Below are positions 1 through 9,975 of a stretch of 10,961 nt of DNA, one piece after another. Each line of letters opens with the position of its first letter. Position 1 is the stretch's first letter. Origin of the DNA: Smittium mucronatum (taxonomy: Eukaryota > Kickxellomycota > Harpellomycetes > Harpellales > Legeriomycetaceae); contig LSSL01001374.1 in assembly GCA_001953115.1 (NCBI GenBank), forward strand, positions 1-10,961, read 5' to 3'. The notes beneath the pieces were generated by a model, which saw nothing but the letters and a program-made list of their open reading frames with translations, did not search any database and was not told where the DNA came from. A program made the position numbers and the translations under genes.

Positions 1-1449
1 AATTTTGAAAAGCTTATTGAGTATAACTCTTTCAATTATTTTACGATTATTTAAATCATCTTGGTTATTTTGGTATACACTAAAATATTCAAAATGAGAT
101 AATTAAAAAAATTATTTAACTTGATTTAAATAATGTGTATTTAGTTTATTTTCTAGTTTAATATTATCAAAACAAAAATAATATCGATTTAAACGCTTAT
201 AATTGTATTACTCGGTCAAAAAGTATGAAAACTTTGTTTAAAAACACTATAAATATTTATCTTGTCATATTTAATTATATTTCTTTTATAATAATAGATC
301 TAATGCAAAAAAACCCCATTTCAATTTCAATACGCATAAAAAATAAATAAATACTGCCATATTAAATAAAAATCTACTTTTTAAGACTCCAAATATCAAT
401 CTGGGAAAGATGTATATAGGATATTATTACAATCAATTTTTTATTGAGAGTATTTTTAAACCACTTAAAATATATAACCTGTATTACATTGATTCAATTA
501 CTTTTAAAAAAAAACAATAGAAAAAATATTTCTTAAATATTAGATTTTTATGGGTTATTTTATTAAACGATTCTGCAAACAACTGCTACATTAAAGATTT
601 TTTTTTCTAATAACATCAAGCTCCAGAAAAATAAGCTTTGAATATAAGTTTTTTATATTTATCGATCAGCTTGACCATTCTTAAAAATTATGATTATTTG
701 GTTTATATTCTTTTATTTTATAGATTATTTAAATAATTTTTGACTATAAGTAAACATATTTTGTGACTTTTGTAATTTTAAACACATTATAAAGCTCCAA
801 GACTTGATGTATCAAAGGGATTTTAACTGGATTTTTATAAAAATATAGCCAAATTATCAAATATAAAAAGTGAATTTATGCTTGATCCTTTTCTCTGTCA
901 GCTTGTATTATATCCCATATAAAAATTCAAAAGGTTAAATTTAACATGAAATCAAATTACCTTTTTGAATGATTTTTTTTTTCTGGTTGATTTCGTTACT
1001 TAATTAACCCAATTTAGATTTAAGTGTAAATATTTGTAAAATAGCTAAAAAAATAACCAAAATGTATTTATATTTTTAAGGCTCACATGTTTTCAAACCT
1101 AATATTTTCATTTTTTTAATGATTTTTCATGAATTAAAATATTGAAATTATTATTTGTAATATATTTTAACTATGCTAAAATTAGATACAAAATGAGATT
1201 TTGAGATAAAAAATCTAATCAATTTCAATTTCTAATCCCATAAAACTTCTGGTTAGCTAAACAGTGATCATTACGCATATATGTTCAAATCGTTGCTATC
1301 AAATATTAAATAACAATATTCGTTTAATACGCTTATTTCATATTAATTTAATTGTAATAATGTCTATTCATCTTTAGCTCACCGAAGAATCGAAAAAAAA
1401 ATTGAAGATTGAGTATAGATTTTAAATTTTAATTGGATTTAGTAACAAC

Positions 1450-1485
1450 GGCTTTAAAGCCTCTATCTATCCCATAATGTTTGGG
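1450..1485. repeat. Perfect 12-bp palindrome plus small stem
   Basis: GGCTTTAAAGCC at 1450-1461 is a perfect 12-bp palindrome. Ten bases on, CCCA (1471-1474) and TGGG (1482-1485) can pair across a 7-base loop. A 12-bp palindrome with four G/C pairs is somewhat unusual in DNA this AT-rich. No function is evident. Confidence 0.45.
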
Positions 1486-1869
1486 TTTAATTATTGGCTT
1501 TTATTTGAACCTTATATACTTTTAATTCTAAAATCAGATAATATTTTATTTAAAAAAAAATCATTATATTCTTCATAAAATATTCATTTTTGAAAATAGG
1601 CATGTCATTAAAGTGTAACTAAGAAAATTGGCCAAAAAACGTAAAAAAATCATTTTATATAATATTGATGCTCTTTTCAAACTATAAAACTTATGTAATT
1701 TTTAATGGAAAAACTATCTTCTTTATGAAAAACATTTTTTAATTTACTTTAATTCTAAGATTAGATTGTTAAAGAGGAACAACGATCTGAAAAATTGCAA
1801 ACCATTTTTATTGAGAAAACTTTAATTTATTGCTATTTTTATTTAATAGTTAATAAGCTTGTTTGGTCA

Positions 1870-1914
1870 AATTCGAATTCTGAATAATGTGGCGTGTCAA
1901 AATTATTTCACATT
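1870..1914. repeat. Palindrome AATTCGAATT and adjacent weak stem
   Basis: AATTCGAATT (1870-1879) is a perfect 10-bp palindrome overlapping GAATTC at 1875-1880. AATGTG (1886-1891) pairs with CACATT (1909-1914) across a 17-base loop. Small features that could be chance. Confidence 0.35.
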
Positions 1915-2309
1915 TTTTTAAATTTGGACAATTTTCGAGATAATTTAGAGCCACAATAAGTTTGCTCTTAAAGGAAATTAACCTTCTTTTGCTTTAACTG
2001 CTTTAATTTTATATTATTATTTTCTAAAACTAGACATATTGCCTCAAACTTCTGCATTTTGAATCCTGTTATAAAAAATATGACCTCTTTATTTTTAAAA
2101 ATTTCATTTTGAACTCAATCACTAAATATTCTGGATTAAAAACTTTTTTTTTGTGCACTAACTCAAGTTATAATATATTTTACTTTTTACTTTTGGTTTT
2201 TTTTCCTGTATTTTCCTATTACCATATGAACTTTAGTTCTTAATCCTAAATTATCATTAAATGTTTAAATATTAAGAATTTTCTGTAAGATATTTGATTG
2301 AATTTTATC

Positions 2310-2328
2310 ATTTATGATTTATGATTTA
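2310..2328. repeat. Short tandem ATTTATG repeat
   Basis: ATTTATG occurs twice in a row at 2310-2323, followed by the partial copy ATTTA. A typical slippage product in AT-rich DNA. Confidence 0.5.
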
Positions 2329-2762
2329 AAATTTGCTTTATTATTATAAAATTTAAGTAATTGAGAATTTTATACATGAAAACCATCTGTAAATTTTTAA
2401 ATTAGGATTATAATATTTCTTGAATTTCTGATTAGAAATTTTAATTAAAGATTAATGATTTTCATCTATTTTGTGGTATTTTTTTCCCACGTACCTAGAT
2501 TATTATCATTAGAGTTTTATTGTTTTAATATATTGGTTTATAGAGGTTCTAATAAAAAGGAGATGTTATAATTTTTCAAGCTTTATAGAGAAAAAAAATT
2601 ATTGTTTAAGTCATTTTATTAATATGCTCTAAATAATGAAAGAGAATGTGTGCGTCTTTTTATACCCATTTTTCGTGAGTAATGATGTGTGTAAAAAAGA
2701 AATTAAAATATGTAAATATAATATAGATCAAAAGAACAAATAAAAACTTTTCTCGTGAAAAA

Positions 2763-2788
2763 AAATCACTATTTTTGTGATTTAAATC
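2763..2788. repeat. 7-bp hairpin overlapping a 10-bp palindrome
   Basis: AAATCAC (2763-2769) pairs with GTGATTT (2777-2783) around the loop TATTTTT. The right arm overlaps the perfect palindrome GATTTAAATC (2779-2788), so two alternative folds compete. It ends 12 bases before the larger hairpin at 2801. Confidence 0.45.
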
Positions 2789-2798
2789 AGTTATTTGT

Positions 2799-2834
2799 CG
2801 GTAGATATAATTCTTTAAAAAGAATTAGTCTACG
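2799..2834. repeat. Long interrupted hairpin, about 14 bp
   Basis: GTAGA (2801-2805) pairs with TCTAC (2829-2833), and TAATTCTTT (2808-2816) with AAAGAATTA (2819-2827). The two stems are separated by a 2-by-1 internal loop (TA against G), and the tip is only AA, so the last one or two pairs would open. C2799 can also pair with G2834 with one bulged base. This is the longest interrupted inverted repeat I found in the spacer, and it uses mixed bases rather than a simple T-run against A-run. No T-tract follows, so it is not a classical intrinsic terminator. RNA processing signal, replication feature or chance remain possible. Confidence 0.6.
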
Positions 2835-2974
2835 TTTATAACTCAATAAACAGCCACTCACAGCTTTATATTATGAAATCTCTATTAGAAATATCATTTG
2901 CTCTAAAATAAACTATCTCTGAAAAATATTTCATGCTTTTTATTTTAACGCTTAAAATTTTGTAAACAGGAAAA

Positions 2975-2993
2975 TTTCATTTCATTTCATTTC
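2975..2993. repeat. TTTCA pentamer repeat
   Basis: Three exact TTTCA copies (2975-2989) followed by TTTC. A short microsatellite-like tract, probably from slippage. Confidence 0.6.
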
Positions 2994-3239
2994 TTGTATC
3001 CAAAAAACCTAACTTAATTACTTATTATATGTGGCATAAAACCTAATTAAAATATAATCTAAGAAATATCGTTAAAATCTCATCAAAAAATTTCAATTTT
3101 ATAAATCCTCCAATTCAATATTTTAATAATAAAATTGAAATTTATAAAAATAATCATTTTGTTATCATTAATTATTTAAAATAATATAATTATACTAAAA
3201 TTGATTTAATTATAGATTTTGAGATTAAATTTAGAAAAG

Positions 3240-3278
3240 TTTATTTAAGTTTATTTAAGTTTATTTAAGCTTATTAAG
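3240..3278. repeat. 10-bp tandem repeat, three copies plus a degenerate one
   Basis: The unit TTTATTTAAG is repeated exactly at 3240-3249, 3250-3259 and 3260-3269. A fourth copy at 3270-3278 (CTTATTAAG) has C for the first T and lacks one T. Exact copies imply recent expansion, so copy number may vary between isolates. Confidence 0.8.
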
Positions 3279-3570
3279 TTTAAATTTTTCACTATCTGGC
3301 TTAACATAATATCACAATTTGATATTTTATAATCAATTTAACATTTTATACTTAAAACATCAAGCTATTTTATACATATTCAACGATAAATATTTAGATA
3401 TAAAAAATTATAATCTTGTTATCATGAAAATTTTTAAATTTTTTAAGAACCAATATTTCAGAAAAACTTATCATTGAAGGATCTAATTAAAATTTGTATT
3501 ATCTCTTTAGGACATAAATCTATAAAAAAATTGTAATTCGATCAATCTTTCAAAAAAATCTCTTGCAACA

Positions 3571-3594
3571 TTTATTTTATTTTATTTTTTTTTT
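3571..3594. repeat. TTTAT repeat running into a T-tract
   Basis: Three TTTAT units (3571-3585) lead into a run of ten T (3585-3594), followed immediately by CTGGGGG, a sharp switch to G. Likely a slippage tract. Confidence 0.5.
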
Positions 3595-3671
3595 CTGGGG
3601 GAATTTCGAGCAATAAATTCTCTACGATTTTCACACTGGGCTCAGTTATCTTATGCGAGTTGGTAAGATAA
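3595..3671. other. Small GC-richer islet ending in an 8-bp hairpin
   Basis: A patch richer in G and C than the surrounding spacer, beginning CTGGGGG and containing CACACTGGGCTCAG. It ends in the hairpin TTATCTTA (3646-3653) against TAAGATAA (3664-3671) around the 10-base loop TGCGAGTTGG. The stem is perfect. CACACTGG also occurs in small-subunit rRNA near E. coli position 310, but the flanking sequence does not continue the match, so I do not call it rRNA. Confidence 0.4.
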
Positions 3672-4069
3672 ATTTTCAAATTTATTTTGTTTAAAAAACC
3701 ATGCAATAAATAATTACCAAAATAAATTTAACAAGATTATTTATGTTTTAAAATCTTATTAGAAACGTTTAATTTTAATTTCCTCAAACCTGGAAAAAAT
3801 TTCAAAGCCAAATCTCAAATTGATTTTATTAAATTTATAAATTATCATACTCTCCTGATATTTTAATAAATATAACAACTTCGTCAAAATCATACTTTTT
3901 GGTTGATAATAAAAACAAAATTTGGAAAATACATTTTTATTTTCATAGAAAAGGTCGTAATTTCTCCCAAAAATTGGATCCATAAATAATTATTCTATAT
4001 AAAAATAAAATTTATAGATACTATGTTATATGTTTTTTTCAATAAAAAAAAGCGTAATCCAGGTGATGG

Positions 4070-4093
4070 ATCTTTTATACGGTTATAAAAGAT
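4070..4093. repeat. Perfect 10-bp hairpin with 4-base loop
   Basis: ATCTTTTATA (4070-4079) is followed by the loop CGGT (4080-4083) and the exact reverse complement TATAAAAGAT (4084-4093). The stem is uninterrupted, while loop and neighbouring bases (CCAGGTGATGG just upstream) are GC-richer than average. No T-run follows. It resembles the compact hairpins sprinkled through some mitochondrial spacers; replication or RNA-processing roles are speculative. Confidence 0.65.
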
Positions 4094-4100
4094 ATCTTTA

Positions 4101-6281
4101 TTCATAAAAACTTATTAATCAAAGGTCAACAAAATTTCATTGCAAATACTAAAAAAAAGTAAATAAATATTCTCCTTCCCCATGCTTAATATCTAAATTA
4201 ATGTTTTAATTATCTAATTGTTATATTTTATTTAGTATTTAATTCTAATAAATAAAGCGGTATAATCATTTTAACCTTTTTTTATTAAACTTTATAATAT
4301 CATAACAATTATAACTTATTTCTTCATAACTACTCATTATCAAATCAAATTAAGGAAAATCAGGTATATCGATATTATTAAAATAATTTCACATTATGAG
4401 CCGATTTTTTTAGTAAAAATTTTAATCTAAACGCTTTTATTTTCTGCCATTTGATTATATTTCAATCAAATCTGATATTTTTTTAATAATTTTAAGTTAA
4501 AAAAGATGGATGTGATTTTTTTAAAAAAAAAAATTACAAGAGCAAAATACAACTTTCCATGTCGGAAAACTACTCTGCATAAATATTGTTCTTTTTATAA
4601 AAAAAATAAAGTATCCATATTTTCATATTCTAATTAATTTATATAGCTGATATTATTTTGATTTCGTTTTTTTCAGTAATAATTTATAGTCCATTAATAT
4701 TTTCATATCTGAATCATATTTTACATTCTGGGAATCCAAAAATTCCCTTTCTATGGCTGAAATTTCTTAAATCGCATTTTACCAAAATCTGATCATTAAA
4801 ATACTTCTTATTTGTGATCACTTCTTTGGATAAATCAAGAAATTTATATAGATCTACTATAAATATCTAATAAATTTTTTTTATTGTTCTATCAAACCTC
4901 TCTATTAAGCTATTTTTAAATGGACTGAAGATAAATTATCCTTCATAAAAAACTTCTTTATTTTCAAAAAATCAATTGAATATCTCATCCGTTAAATCCT
5001 ATCAAAAATATGAAAGGATCCATTTTAAAATAAATTTTTTTCTAAATTTCGGAAGTCTCTTTGATAGAAAAAATTTATAGATACCAGATATCTTAAAAAA
5101 CATGATGATCGAATTTTTCAAATTAATTATCTATAATTATATTGTGCTTTTAGAAAATTGGTACTAGTAGCTTATTCGTTTTTCAGTACTAGAAATTTTT
5201 TCAATAGCATTTTTTATTTGTGAATCCGAGTCTGTGACTAAATTATCGATCTCAAATTTAAACATTTTGTTTTGTAACTCGGATTTAAAATTTAAAAATT
5301 CGAATATAATAAATCTTATCATTAAATATTACTATTGCTATCGTGAAGGGACAGATAATTAAATTATGTATGCGAAATCTGGAAAAATTAAATAATATTC
5401 GACATTTATTGATTCAAAATTTGGGTCTAAATTAAATTTGATGCCATATCCAAATTGGAATACCTATTTTTTAAGGAAAAATCGTTTTTATAATATCTAT
5501 TTTAGATGAATACCCCAAAAAATAAGGTTATTTTATAAGACTGGAACTTATCATTTGACAAAAATTTTCATAAAAAAGGAATATGCTATTCTTCTGTTTC
5601 TGTGCTTTACATTTTAATTTTCTATGCTAGATTATATTATTTCCATTTTGATTATTTTGTTATTATAGATAATATTTGCATTCATTTTTATATTGTACGT
5701 ACTTAGAAAATTTTCACTATTTTCATTATATTTTATTATAACTTTTTTTTAGTAATTTTGTAAATAATATTTGTTTTTTAAACCAGTTATATGATTTTAT
5801 AGTTTCATAATAAACATCAAATCTCATTTCTATATGCAAACCATTGACTTTAAGCTTTCACAGTAATGTTCATTTTTTTTATATTTTTTAATGAATCTTA
5901 ACTGAATTATTTTCGTTTTTACACATATTTTAAAAAAAAAAAAGCAAATTATTCTTCTTCTAAATGTACTTTTGATCCTTTAGTTGTATTTTTATTATAA
6001 TGAAATTTTTGCATCAAATAAATATGTTACTAAGTATATGTTAAATATTTTTTAAAGAGAAATAAATTTTTAGGTCTTTAAAAAATTTTCTTTGTGAAAA
6101 ATAAACAAAAAAAAATTTTTTTGGTACTCACATTTAAAGCTCTTTATAAATTTTAAAAAAAATCATAAAAAATTGTAGCTATTTTTTTATCTTTATTGAA
6201 AAAATTACATAATTTGATTGGTATTTTAAATTAAATATTTTTTGTTAAAATTTTAGCCTTAAACCAATAACCTCAATTTAT
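4101..6281. other. Spacer block with no gene recognised
   Basis: No protein, tRNA or long repeat recognised. An open stretch of about 55 codons without a start codon ends at 5706 on the plus strand; its translation is rich in I, F and Y but matches nothing I know and is within chance length. A 7-base T-run followed by 11 A at 4516-4533 and the GTACTAG pair near 5161 are the only structured sites noted. Confidence 0.55.
5161..5192. repeat. GTACTAG direct pair with stem potential
   Basis: GTACTAG occurs at 5161-5167 and 5186-5192, 25 bases apart. CTAGTA (5164-5169) can also pair with TACTAG (5187-5192) across 17 bases. Short enough to be coincidence. Confidence 0.3.
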
Positions 6282-6314
6282 GGAGCTGATAGAACGGCAT
6301 AGGGGAGTTGGATG
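6282..6314 (+). other. Isolated G-rich islet
   Basis: 33 bases with 18 G or C (about 55%), 15 of them G, inside DNA near 20% G+C. It reads GGAGCTGATAG, then AACGGCATAGGGG, then AGTTGGATG. The CTGATAG...GAAC...GGGG pattern loosely recalls the large-subunit rRNA domain I block (CCGATAG..GAACCAGTACCGTGAGGG in E. coli), but the agreement is patchy. It may be an rRNA fragment, a G-cluster or chance; the composition contrast itself is clear. Confidence 0.35.
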
Positions 6315-7549
6315 AATTATTTTTTAAAAATTTTCACTTTTGCTAATTTTTTTAAATTGGTTTTTAGAACTTTTTTATTAAATTTGAAATAAATTTCCCG
6401 TAAAAAAAAATTAATTAATTAAAATATTAGATGAAAAAAAATGAACAAAAGCATTTTTCAAAACTCAAGAATTATTTAATTAATTAAAATAGCAAAAATG
6501 AGACCAAAGTGGTTTGATGAAATTAATACATATCAAGGCTATATTCGTGGTAAAAGCTTCTGAGATTTTTGAAGGGGAAAAAATTGAGAGTATGAGTTTT
6601 TTTCTTATTTTCGCGTAAAATTTTATATTTTTATTCAAACCGATTAGAATAAATAGAACTATTGACCTTCTAGCCTCAATTTTTTCGAAAAAAATAACAT
6701 AAAATGCCTAATAATAAAATATTCTATACATGAATTATAATAAATTTGGGGGCTTTTTTTATCAAATATATTCTCTTTACTAACTATCTTATAAAAATAA
6801 ATCTTCATGTTCAAACCTTTCCAAAACCAAATTTTATTTTAGTATTATTCCGCTTATATGAAAAATAATCGAATGCCTTTAGATAAAAAAATCAAAGAGT
6901 ATAATAATATATATATAAATGGCTCTAAAAAAGCTAAAATTTAGAAAAATATTTATTCTGAAATTTAAATCGTATCAAGTTTCACGGTTTCATATTAATG
7001 CATTTTTTTGAAAGGCAAATTATTATAATTTATTCTATAACTATATTTTTTATAATATATTATATTAACAATTTAATATAAAAAAGATATTTTTATTTAA
7101 CTGCTTAGATTGAAAATAAATTCCCTAAATTTAACCAATATTATGGTACTAATATAAAATCACTTTGACTCTTCCGAAGCAAGATTTTAAATTTTATAGT
7201 TTAAAATTAATATTTATTGGAATATTTTAAGAATAAAAAGGCTAACTATAAGTACATCTATAAAATCACCTTTCAAAATAAAAAATTATAAATTTAAATT
7301 GAATCTTGTTAGTTTTTATTTCCTTGAGATATAATATAAAAATATGAGCTAAGTTTCAAGAATACCTCTAATATATTTAATTCATATATATCTGAATTTT
7401 CAATCTTTTTTTTTATGAATTTAATAAAACTTTCTATTTGAACTAGTTCCTCTGATTAATGCGTACTGTTATTTATATTAGATGAAAATTTCGAATTTTA
7501 TCAAAAGACCTCTCATTTTTACTTTTAAATAAACCTCAATTTCTGATTT
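6315..7549. other. Spacer block with a duplicated AT motif
   Basis: No gene seen. TTAATTAATTAAAATA occurs at 6411-6426 and again at 6476-6491, 65 bases apart; it is pure A/T and partly palindromic, so independent origin is possible. A short run of alternating AT lies near 6908-6918. Confidence 0.5.
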
Positions 7550-7660
7550 AGAGTCCCCTTGATTAATTTTGATAGAAAGAGTCCCATTAGTTCTCTCCAT
7601 AGATACGCTTGATATATACTAATCTGATACGAGCTCCAAGGCGACTATTTTAAATTTTGA
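7550..7660. other. GC-richer islet with AGAGTCCC pair
   Basis: About 32 to 33% G+C against 20% around it. AGAGTCCC is repeated exactly at 7550-7557 and 7578-7585 (28-base period), and the islet ends in GAGCTCCAAGGCGACT. No open frame or RNA family is recognised. It could be a decayed gene or rRNA piece. Confidence 0.35.
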
Positions 7661-8237
7661 TCCCATATTTTTTTTTCCAGAAAATAATTGTCTTATATCC
7701 GAGAAATTATATATTCTAAAATATTCTTTAAAATAATGAATTTATATGCCCCCAGTATTCTGATATCACTTTTATTTAATCTTTTAAATGTAATTCCTTT
7801 TCCAAAAATAAATCACTGTTAATTTATTACCGCCCACTATGTCTTTAAGCATTTAAACATATTTACAAAGTAATAAGCCTTTTACTTGGATATTGTAAAT
7901 GTTATATTTGTGATAAAAAATATTTTTTATTTGAAGAAATAAATAAAATATAATTATCTTATTTTTGTTTTTTAAATTCTTGGAGCACACAGATGCATTT
8001 CCAATTAAATTAAAATTCTAAAATCTTTTTTTTTTTTATTGAAATAATTTTTTATCGCATAAAAAATTTTCAATTATGGCCATATCGCTTTGGGCTATAT
8101 TTATTAATTCATTTTAATGCTCTTGGATTTGTAAGAGTAGATAATCACAGGAGAGAGCTTTTTGCTACTTGATAAATTTGAACCAAGCATATTTGGAAAT
8201 TTATATTTGATTTGAACATGCCTGATTCGATTTTTTC
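7661..8237. other. Spacer block, nothing recognised
   Basis: AT-rich with a long T-run near 8026-8038. No gene, repeat or hairpin worth naming was found. Confidence 0.5.
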
Positions 8238-8258
8238 CTCTGGGTATTCATACCCGAG
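8238..8258. repeat. GC-containing hairpin GGGTA/TACCC
   Basis: GGGTA (8242-8246) pairs with TACCC (8251-8255) around the loop TTCA. CTC (8238-8240) and GAG (8256-8258) extend the stem with T8241 bulged. Six of the eight pairs are G-C, very unlike the surrounding DNA. It is followed by ATGGAATAATTTTTAAT, not a clean T-tract. Confidence 0.5.
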
Positions 8259-8869
8259 ATGGAATAATTTTTAATAAAATTTTTTATCAACATTGAAAAT
8301 CTATATATTTACTAAATTTAAAAAAAGAACGATATATACATTAAAAAAAATAATAAATGGAGTCGAAAATAATCATTATCTAAAATCATTCTGTTTGGTT
8401 TACAAGAAAGTTTATTGTAGATTCTTTATCCGCACTCGCTGCCTTACCAGAAAATTGGATATATTTAGGTCCTCTTTTTTTTGAAATTTTCAAGCTATAA
8501 ATTACTACCTGAGAATGATAGATTTCTATTTTTATGATATTATTCATTAATCTTTTCAAATATTGATAATTTTTTTCGCTTTCATAGAAAATCTTGCTGA
8601 TGCATATTTTTTATTGATCTGGCTGTATATATAAGATTATAAAATCGAATAAAATTTGCAAATATTTCATATCACAATATCAAGACTTCTTTTCTTTCCT
8701 AACTGAAGAACTCTAATAAATTTTTTTTAAATAACTGTTCATTTTAAACAAAATACCACAAAATAATTTTGCCATAACCATTAATATTTTTCTATTTTTT
8801 GTACTTCATAATCTACTTTAGATAATCTAGGTTTTTTTTTCTGAAATGAGAGCTGTTTTCTCTTTCTCT
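8259..8869. other. Spacer block with a short GC-richer patch
   Basis: The stretch at 8401-8460 reaches about 37% G+C and includes CCGCACTCGCTGCCTTACC at 8430-8448. A 63-codon plus-strand frame (8293-8484) covers it, but its translation is K, I and F rich at the front, matches no family I know, and has no convincing ribosome-binding site. I treat the frame as chance. Confidence 0.45.
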
Positions 8870-8905
8870 AATTTTTAATTTTTTAATTTTTTAAAAAAAA
8901 ATTAA
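8870..8905. repeat. AATTTTTT tandem with A/T hairpin
   Basis: Three tandem units of AATTTTT or AATTTTTT (8870-8892). The last forms a perfect 10-bp hairpin, TTAATTTTTT (8883-8892) against AAAAAATTAA (8896-8905), with loop AAA. It contains only A and T, so it is weak as a structure and could be slippage. Confidence 0.5.
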
Positions 8906-9956
8906 TCATTAATTTTATTATAAAATCTTATTTTTAAGTCTTTTGTATATTAAATTATGTTTAGAAAAAAATGAATTGTTATTTTGCAAAAATATTAGCT
9001 GAGAGTTTTTTTTTTAAAAAAAAATTATTTTCGAATTGGATGAGAAAATTCTGGAGAATCTGTGATTCGATTATAAAAGGTAGAATTAATTTTTAAAATT
9101 CGATAAAAAAACTCTTTAATGTGAGAGATAACTGTAGTAAGTATTTGATTGAATTTTAGTGTGAAATTACTCTTTGCCAAATCAAAAAATACAAAAAATA
9201 TAAATCTCGTAAGAGTTTTTAACAAATAAGTATATCACTAATTACATTTTGATATTTTTATTATATGCGAGATTATTAACCTGATCAAACGCTTTTTTCA
9301 GTAAAGTATTATACCCTAATTTTATTTACGATAGACTATTGACTTGTTAAATATGTTCAGTTTTAAAATTTGTGGTTAATTTTCCTATTTTATATTTCAC
9401 ACAATTTTTATTTGCTACTATTAGTTCTTCAATCGAATAATAAACATATTTTTATTATTATATATTTTTATTAAAAATGAAATAAGAAACTTTTAGTAGT
9501 GAAACTCCTGGTCTGCTAAAAATCTGCCATATAAACTTTTTTTTGTTAAATAGAAACGGCTAAATATTAATGAAAAAAACTCATAGGATAACTTTATTAG
9601 TTTAATTGGCCAATAAGCGTAATTATGGTGAAGTAACCGAAGATTAAAGAAAATTTCACCTACAATTTAATTCACTTGATTTTTGTCCAATAAAAAGTCA
9701 ATGCTTAAAATCAACAAAAATGTGCATTTTTTGCAGAAATACTTTGTATTTACAAGATTGTATTTTTTTTAATTCAGAGGCTTAATGGGTTTAAAAATTA
9801 GACATAATTTCCTGTAGGTTTTCAGTCCTGGTATATTAATTATAAATAAAATGGCGTATTTATTAATAATTCTACTTGAGCTAAAATAGTGTTATGAACA
9901 TGAAACGTTATATCTAAACCTTTAAATTTAATTTTGGGTAAATTTATATAATCCCA
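8906..9956. other. Spacer block, mostly plain AT
   Basis: Holds a run of ten T followed by nine A at 9006-9024 (a perfect T9/A9 palindrome at 9007-9024), TTGGCCAA at 9606-9613, and a 6-bp stem GGTGAA (9627-9632) with TTCACC (9655-9660). A 66-codon minus-strand frame at 9025-9225 is judged chance. Nothing else recognised. Confidence 0.5.
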
Positions 9957-9975
9957 CTTGGCTTTCGCTGCCAAG
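9957..9975. repeat. GC-rich 6-bp hairpin CTTGGC/GCCAAG
   Basis: CTTGGC (9957-9962) pairs perfectly with GCCAAG (9970-9975) around TTTCGCT. Four of six pairs are G-C. Outside the stem, AAT and ATT can add pairs if CCCA is bulged. Like 8238-8258, it is a compact GC hairpin standing in AT-rich DNA. Confidence 0.5.

Larger units (their letters stand above)
1..2740. other. Spacer block with short palindromes only
   Basis: No gene seen. The block contains two small symmetric sites (1450-1485 and 1870-1914), a short heptamer repeat at 2310-2328, and several A or T runs of 8 to 9 bases. Slightly GC-richer patches occur near 1250-1300 and 1380-1400 but show no recognisable protein or RNA motif. Confidence 0.6.
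2741..4100. other. Hairpin-rich spacer block
   Basis: No gene seen; a 74-codon minus-strand frame at 3759-3983 is judged chance. This block holds the four most convincing inverted repeats of the spacer (2763-2788, 2801-2834, 3646-3671, 4070-4093) and three short tandem repeats, a higher density of structure than in the blocks on either side. That concentration is observed; whether it marks a control region is inference. Confidence 0.5.

Noticed and set aside
1858..1880. GCTTGTTTGGTCAAATTCGA, resembling the small-subunit GCATGTGGTTTAATTCGA block
   Set aside because: Needs a gap and several mismatches, and the conserved AATTGACGGGGG block that should precede it is absent.
3759..3983. 74-codon open frame on the minus strand
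   Set aside because: Length equals the chance expectation at this base composition; the translation is F, K, I and Y rich without a known motif, and no start signal is evident.
5536..5706. Open stretch of about 55 codons without ATG on the plus strand, rich in I, F and Y
   Set aside because: Looks membrane-like only because of AT-rich codons; no match to mitochondrial membrane proteins I know, and it is within chance length.
8293..8484. 63-codon open frame on the plus strand
   Set aside because: Within chance length, no recognisable family, and no ribosome-binding site; it only happens to span a GC-richer patch.
9025..9225. 66-codon open frame on the minus strand
   Set aside because: Chance length; its hydrophobic F-rich start reflects AT-rich codons rather than a convincing membrane protein.
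9627..9645. GGTGAAGTAACCGAAG, like the small-subunit 3' end (GGTGAAGT, then AACCGTAG) with about 11 bases missing
   Set aside because: The missing bases are the invariant CGTAACAAGGT part and neighbouring sequence gives no further match; the distance and order relative to 10933 also do not fit one gene.
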